A DNA stretch of 7,663 nt from Acidaminococcales bacterium (GTDB lineage Bacteria > Bacillota > Negativicutes > Acidaminococcales > JAISLQ01): the NCBI GenBank assembly GCA_031275255.1, contig JAISPA010000142.1, forward strand, positions 1-7,663. Direction: 5' to 3'. Under the pieces are notes generated by a model, which saw only the letters and a program-made list of their open reading frames with translations, was not told the origin of the DNA and did not search any database. Shown here piece after piece: positions 6,521 to 7,663 of the stretch. Position 1 is the first letter of the stretch. Every line of letters begins with the position of its first letter. The translations under genes and the position numbers were made by a program.

Positions 6521-7613
6521 GAACATTCTCATTTCCGGTTATTACGGCTTCGCCAACGCCGGCGACGAGGCCATGCTCACGGCGGTCATCGACGCCCTGC
6601 GCGGCTTGGCGGACAATCCCGGCATTTCCGTGCTTTCCGGCAATCCCGCAGAAACGGCCGCGCGCCACGGCGTCATAGCGATACAACGGTTCAACCCGTT
6701 TTTCGTGTTTCGGGCGGTGAGAAAAGCGGATATCGTGCTCTCGGGCGGCGGCAGCCTGCTGCAGGATGTTACCAGCAAACGCAGCCTGTATTATTATCTC
6801 GGCGTCCTGCAACTGGCCAAATTCCTGCGCAAGCCGGTCATGCTCTACGGGCAGGGAATCGGCCCTTTGCGCGCGGCGCTGGCGCGCAAACTGACCGGGT
6901 TTGTCTGCCGGCAGGCCGACGTCATAGCCGTGCGCGACAAACAGTCGCTGCGAGAGTTGGCGCTGCTCGGCGTCGACGAAAAAAAAACCTTTCTGACCGC
7001 CGATCCGGTCATGGCCATGCGCCCCGCCGACAAAGAGGACGGCCGTTTGATATTGCGCGAACACGGCGTGGAAAGCGGCTTTCTGGTCGGCATATCGGCC
7101 AGGGAATGGCAGGGACTCGCCTGCTTTAAAAAAGAGCTGGCAAAAGCGGCCGACGCGCTTGTCCGGGAATACGGCGCGAAAATCATATTTTTATCTTTGC
7201 AGTATCCCGGCGATCTGACGGTATCGAAAGAAATCGCGCATCTGATGGCCGAAAAGGCCGGCGCAACGGTGATTGAAAAAAGATGCGGCGTAGACGATTT
7301 TCTTTCGCTTGTCGGCAATATGAACCTGCTTTTGAGCGTGCGCCTGCACGCGCTGATCTTCGGCGCGCTCATGCAGGTTCCAGTCATAGGGCTCTCTTAC
7401 GATCCCAAGATCGACGCTTTCCTCGAAAGCATAGGCGGCGCGCCGGCGGGAGATTTGGCGCGGATAACGGCGGAAAAGATCATGCAAGAGGCGCGGCGGG
7501 TCATAGCGGACAAAAGCCTTATGGAACGCCGGCGGGAGCTGTTGGAAAAATTGCGGGCCGGAGCGGTGAAGAACGCGCGGCTGGCGATGGAATTATTAAA
7601 CGGCGGGAGGTAA
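6510..7613 (+). CDS. csaB: Polysaccharide pyruvyl transferase CsaB
   Basis: CsaB-type enzymes transfer pyruvate from phosphoenolpyruvate to a sugar of a secondary cell-wall polymer, making the ketal that SLH-domain surface proteins bind. The 367-residue protein shows the family pattern: SGYYGFANAGDEA near the N-terminus (about 9-21), SGGGSLLQD (78-86), YGQGIGP (113-119), RLHALIFG (278-285) and GLSYDPKI (294-301). There is no signal peptide or membrane segment, so it is cytoplasmic, consistent with modification of a lipid-linked precursor. I chose GTG 6510 because AGGAG at 6497-6501 is 8 bases away; the in-frame ATG at 6504 is only 2 bases from that AGGAG and would add two residues. It overlaps the DUF5693 gene by 11 bases, implying translational coupling. 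In Negativicutes the SLH ligand is reported to be polyamine-modified peptidoglycan, so the acceptor here is uncertain. Confidence 0.92.
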   Translation: MKHKNILISGYYGFANAGDEAMLTAVIDALRGLADNPGISVLSGNPAETAARHGVIAIQRFNPFFVFRAVRKADIVLSGGGSLLQDVTSKRSLYYYLGVLQLAKFLRKPVMLYGQGIGPLRAALARKLTGFVCRQADVIAVRDKQSLRELALLGVDEKKTFLTADPVMAMRPADKEDGRLILREHGVESGFLVGISAREWQGLACFKKELAKAADALVREYGAKIIFLSLQYPGDLTVSKEIAHLMAEKAGATVIEKRCGVDDFLSLVGNMNLLLSVRLHALIFGALMQVPVIGLSYDPKIDAFLESIGGAPAGDLARITAEKIMQEARRVIADKSLMERRRELLEKLRAGAVKNARLAMELLNGGR

Positions 7614-7625
7614 TTGATGTAAATG
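7605..7625 (+). promoter_or_regulatory. RBS with a start-stop ATG-TAA before the next gene
   Basis: GGGAGG (7605-7610) at the end of csaB is a strong Shine-Dalgarno. The ATG at its best distance (7617-7619, 6 bases) is followed at once by TAA (7620-7622). The next ATG, which opens the real frame, is at 7623, 12 bases from the SD. The arrangement ATG-TAA-ATG is seen directly; any control role is inference. Confidence 0.5.
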
Positions 7626-7663
7626 ATAATCATGAGCGGCGTCAGCAAACGTTACCATAGCGG
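7623..7663 (+). CDS. ftsE: N-terminus of an ABC ATPase, probably FtsE (partial)
   Basis: The frame from ATG 7623 reads MIIMSGVSKRYHSG to the window edge. This fits the first beta strand of ABC transporter ATPases (MI-x-hydrophobic-x-x-VSK-x-Y-x-x-G) and in particular FtsE, which often starts this way and is typically followed by ftsX. FtsE with FtsX forms a membrane complex that activates peptidoglycan hydrolases at division or elongation sites. Walker A lies beyond the edge, so another ABC ATPase is possible. An in-frame ATG at 7632 is an alternative start but would remove the conserved first strand. The gene is 9 bases after csaB and likely cotranscribed. Confidence 0.6.
   Translation, partial: MIIMSGVSKRYHS

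Overview
The window reads as ordinary chromosome of a Bacillota (Firmicutes) bacterium with moderately GC-rich coding DNA. The gene order secA - prfB - DUF5693 membrane protein - csaB, the AGGAG-type ribosome binding sites, the three genome-encoded CCA ends and the use of GTG and TTG starts fit that phylum. I lean towards Negativicutes or a Peptococcaceae-like clostridium, but no marker in the window settles this.

Layout. Bases 1-150 are AT-rich. They hold the first four codons and the structured leader of an unidentified gene running leftward off the edge. A strong sigma-A-type promoter (151-179) then drives three tRNA genes, Asn(GTT), Glu(TTC) and Val(TAC), closed by a clear intrinsic terminator (484-517). 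An 18-bp perfect palindrome follows it directly. Bases 537-714 are GC-rich, full of short inverted repeats, and contain no convincing gene. A second promoter with an extended -10 box (715-743) starts the main operon. Its short leader may encode a 15-residue hydrophobic peptide whose last codons overlap the secA ribosome binding site.

Main operon, all on the + strand and tightly spaced: secA (preprotein translocase ATPase), prfB (release factor 2, with an intact programmed +1 frameshift site at codon 25), a 683-residue DUF5693-type membrane protein of unknown function, csaB (polysaccharide pyruvyl transferase), and the first 14 codons of an ABC ATPase that looks like ftsE. Gaps are 22, 15, -11 and 9 bases, so one transcript is likely.

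How the genes fit together. SecA exports envelope proteins. CsaB-type enzymes pyruvylate secondary cell-wall polymers that anchor SLH-domain proteins. FtsE, if that is the last gene, controls septal peptidoglycan hydrolysis. The DUF5693 protein overlaps csaB and is the least understood member. With one N-terminal membrane anchor, a large domain of about 330 residues and a C-terminal multi-spanning block, it is the best candidate for an undescribed function, probably on the same wall-polymer pathway. The other items worth checking are two possible translational control elements (before secA and before the ftsE-like gene), a weakened RF2 frameshift stimulator, and the leader of the leftward gene, whose start codon lies in a possible stem.
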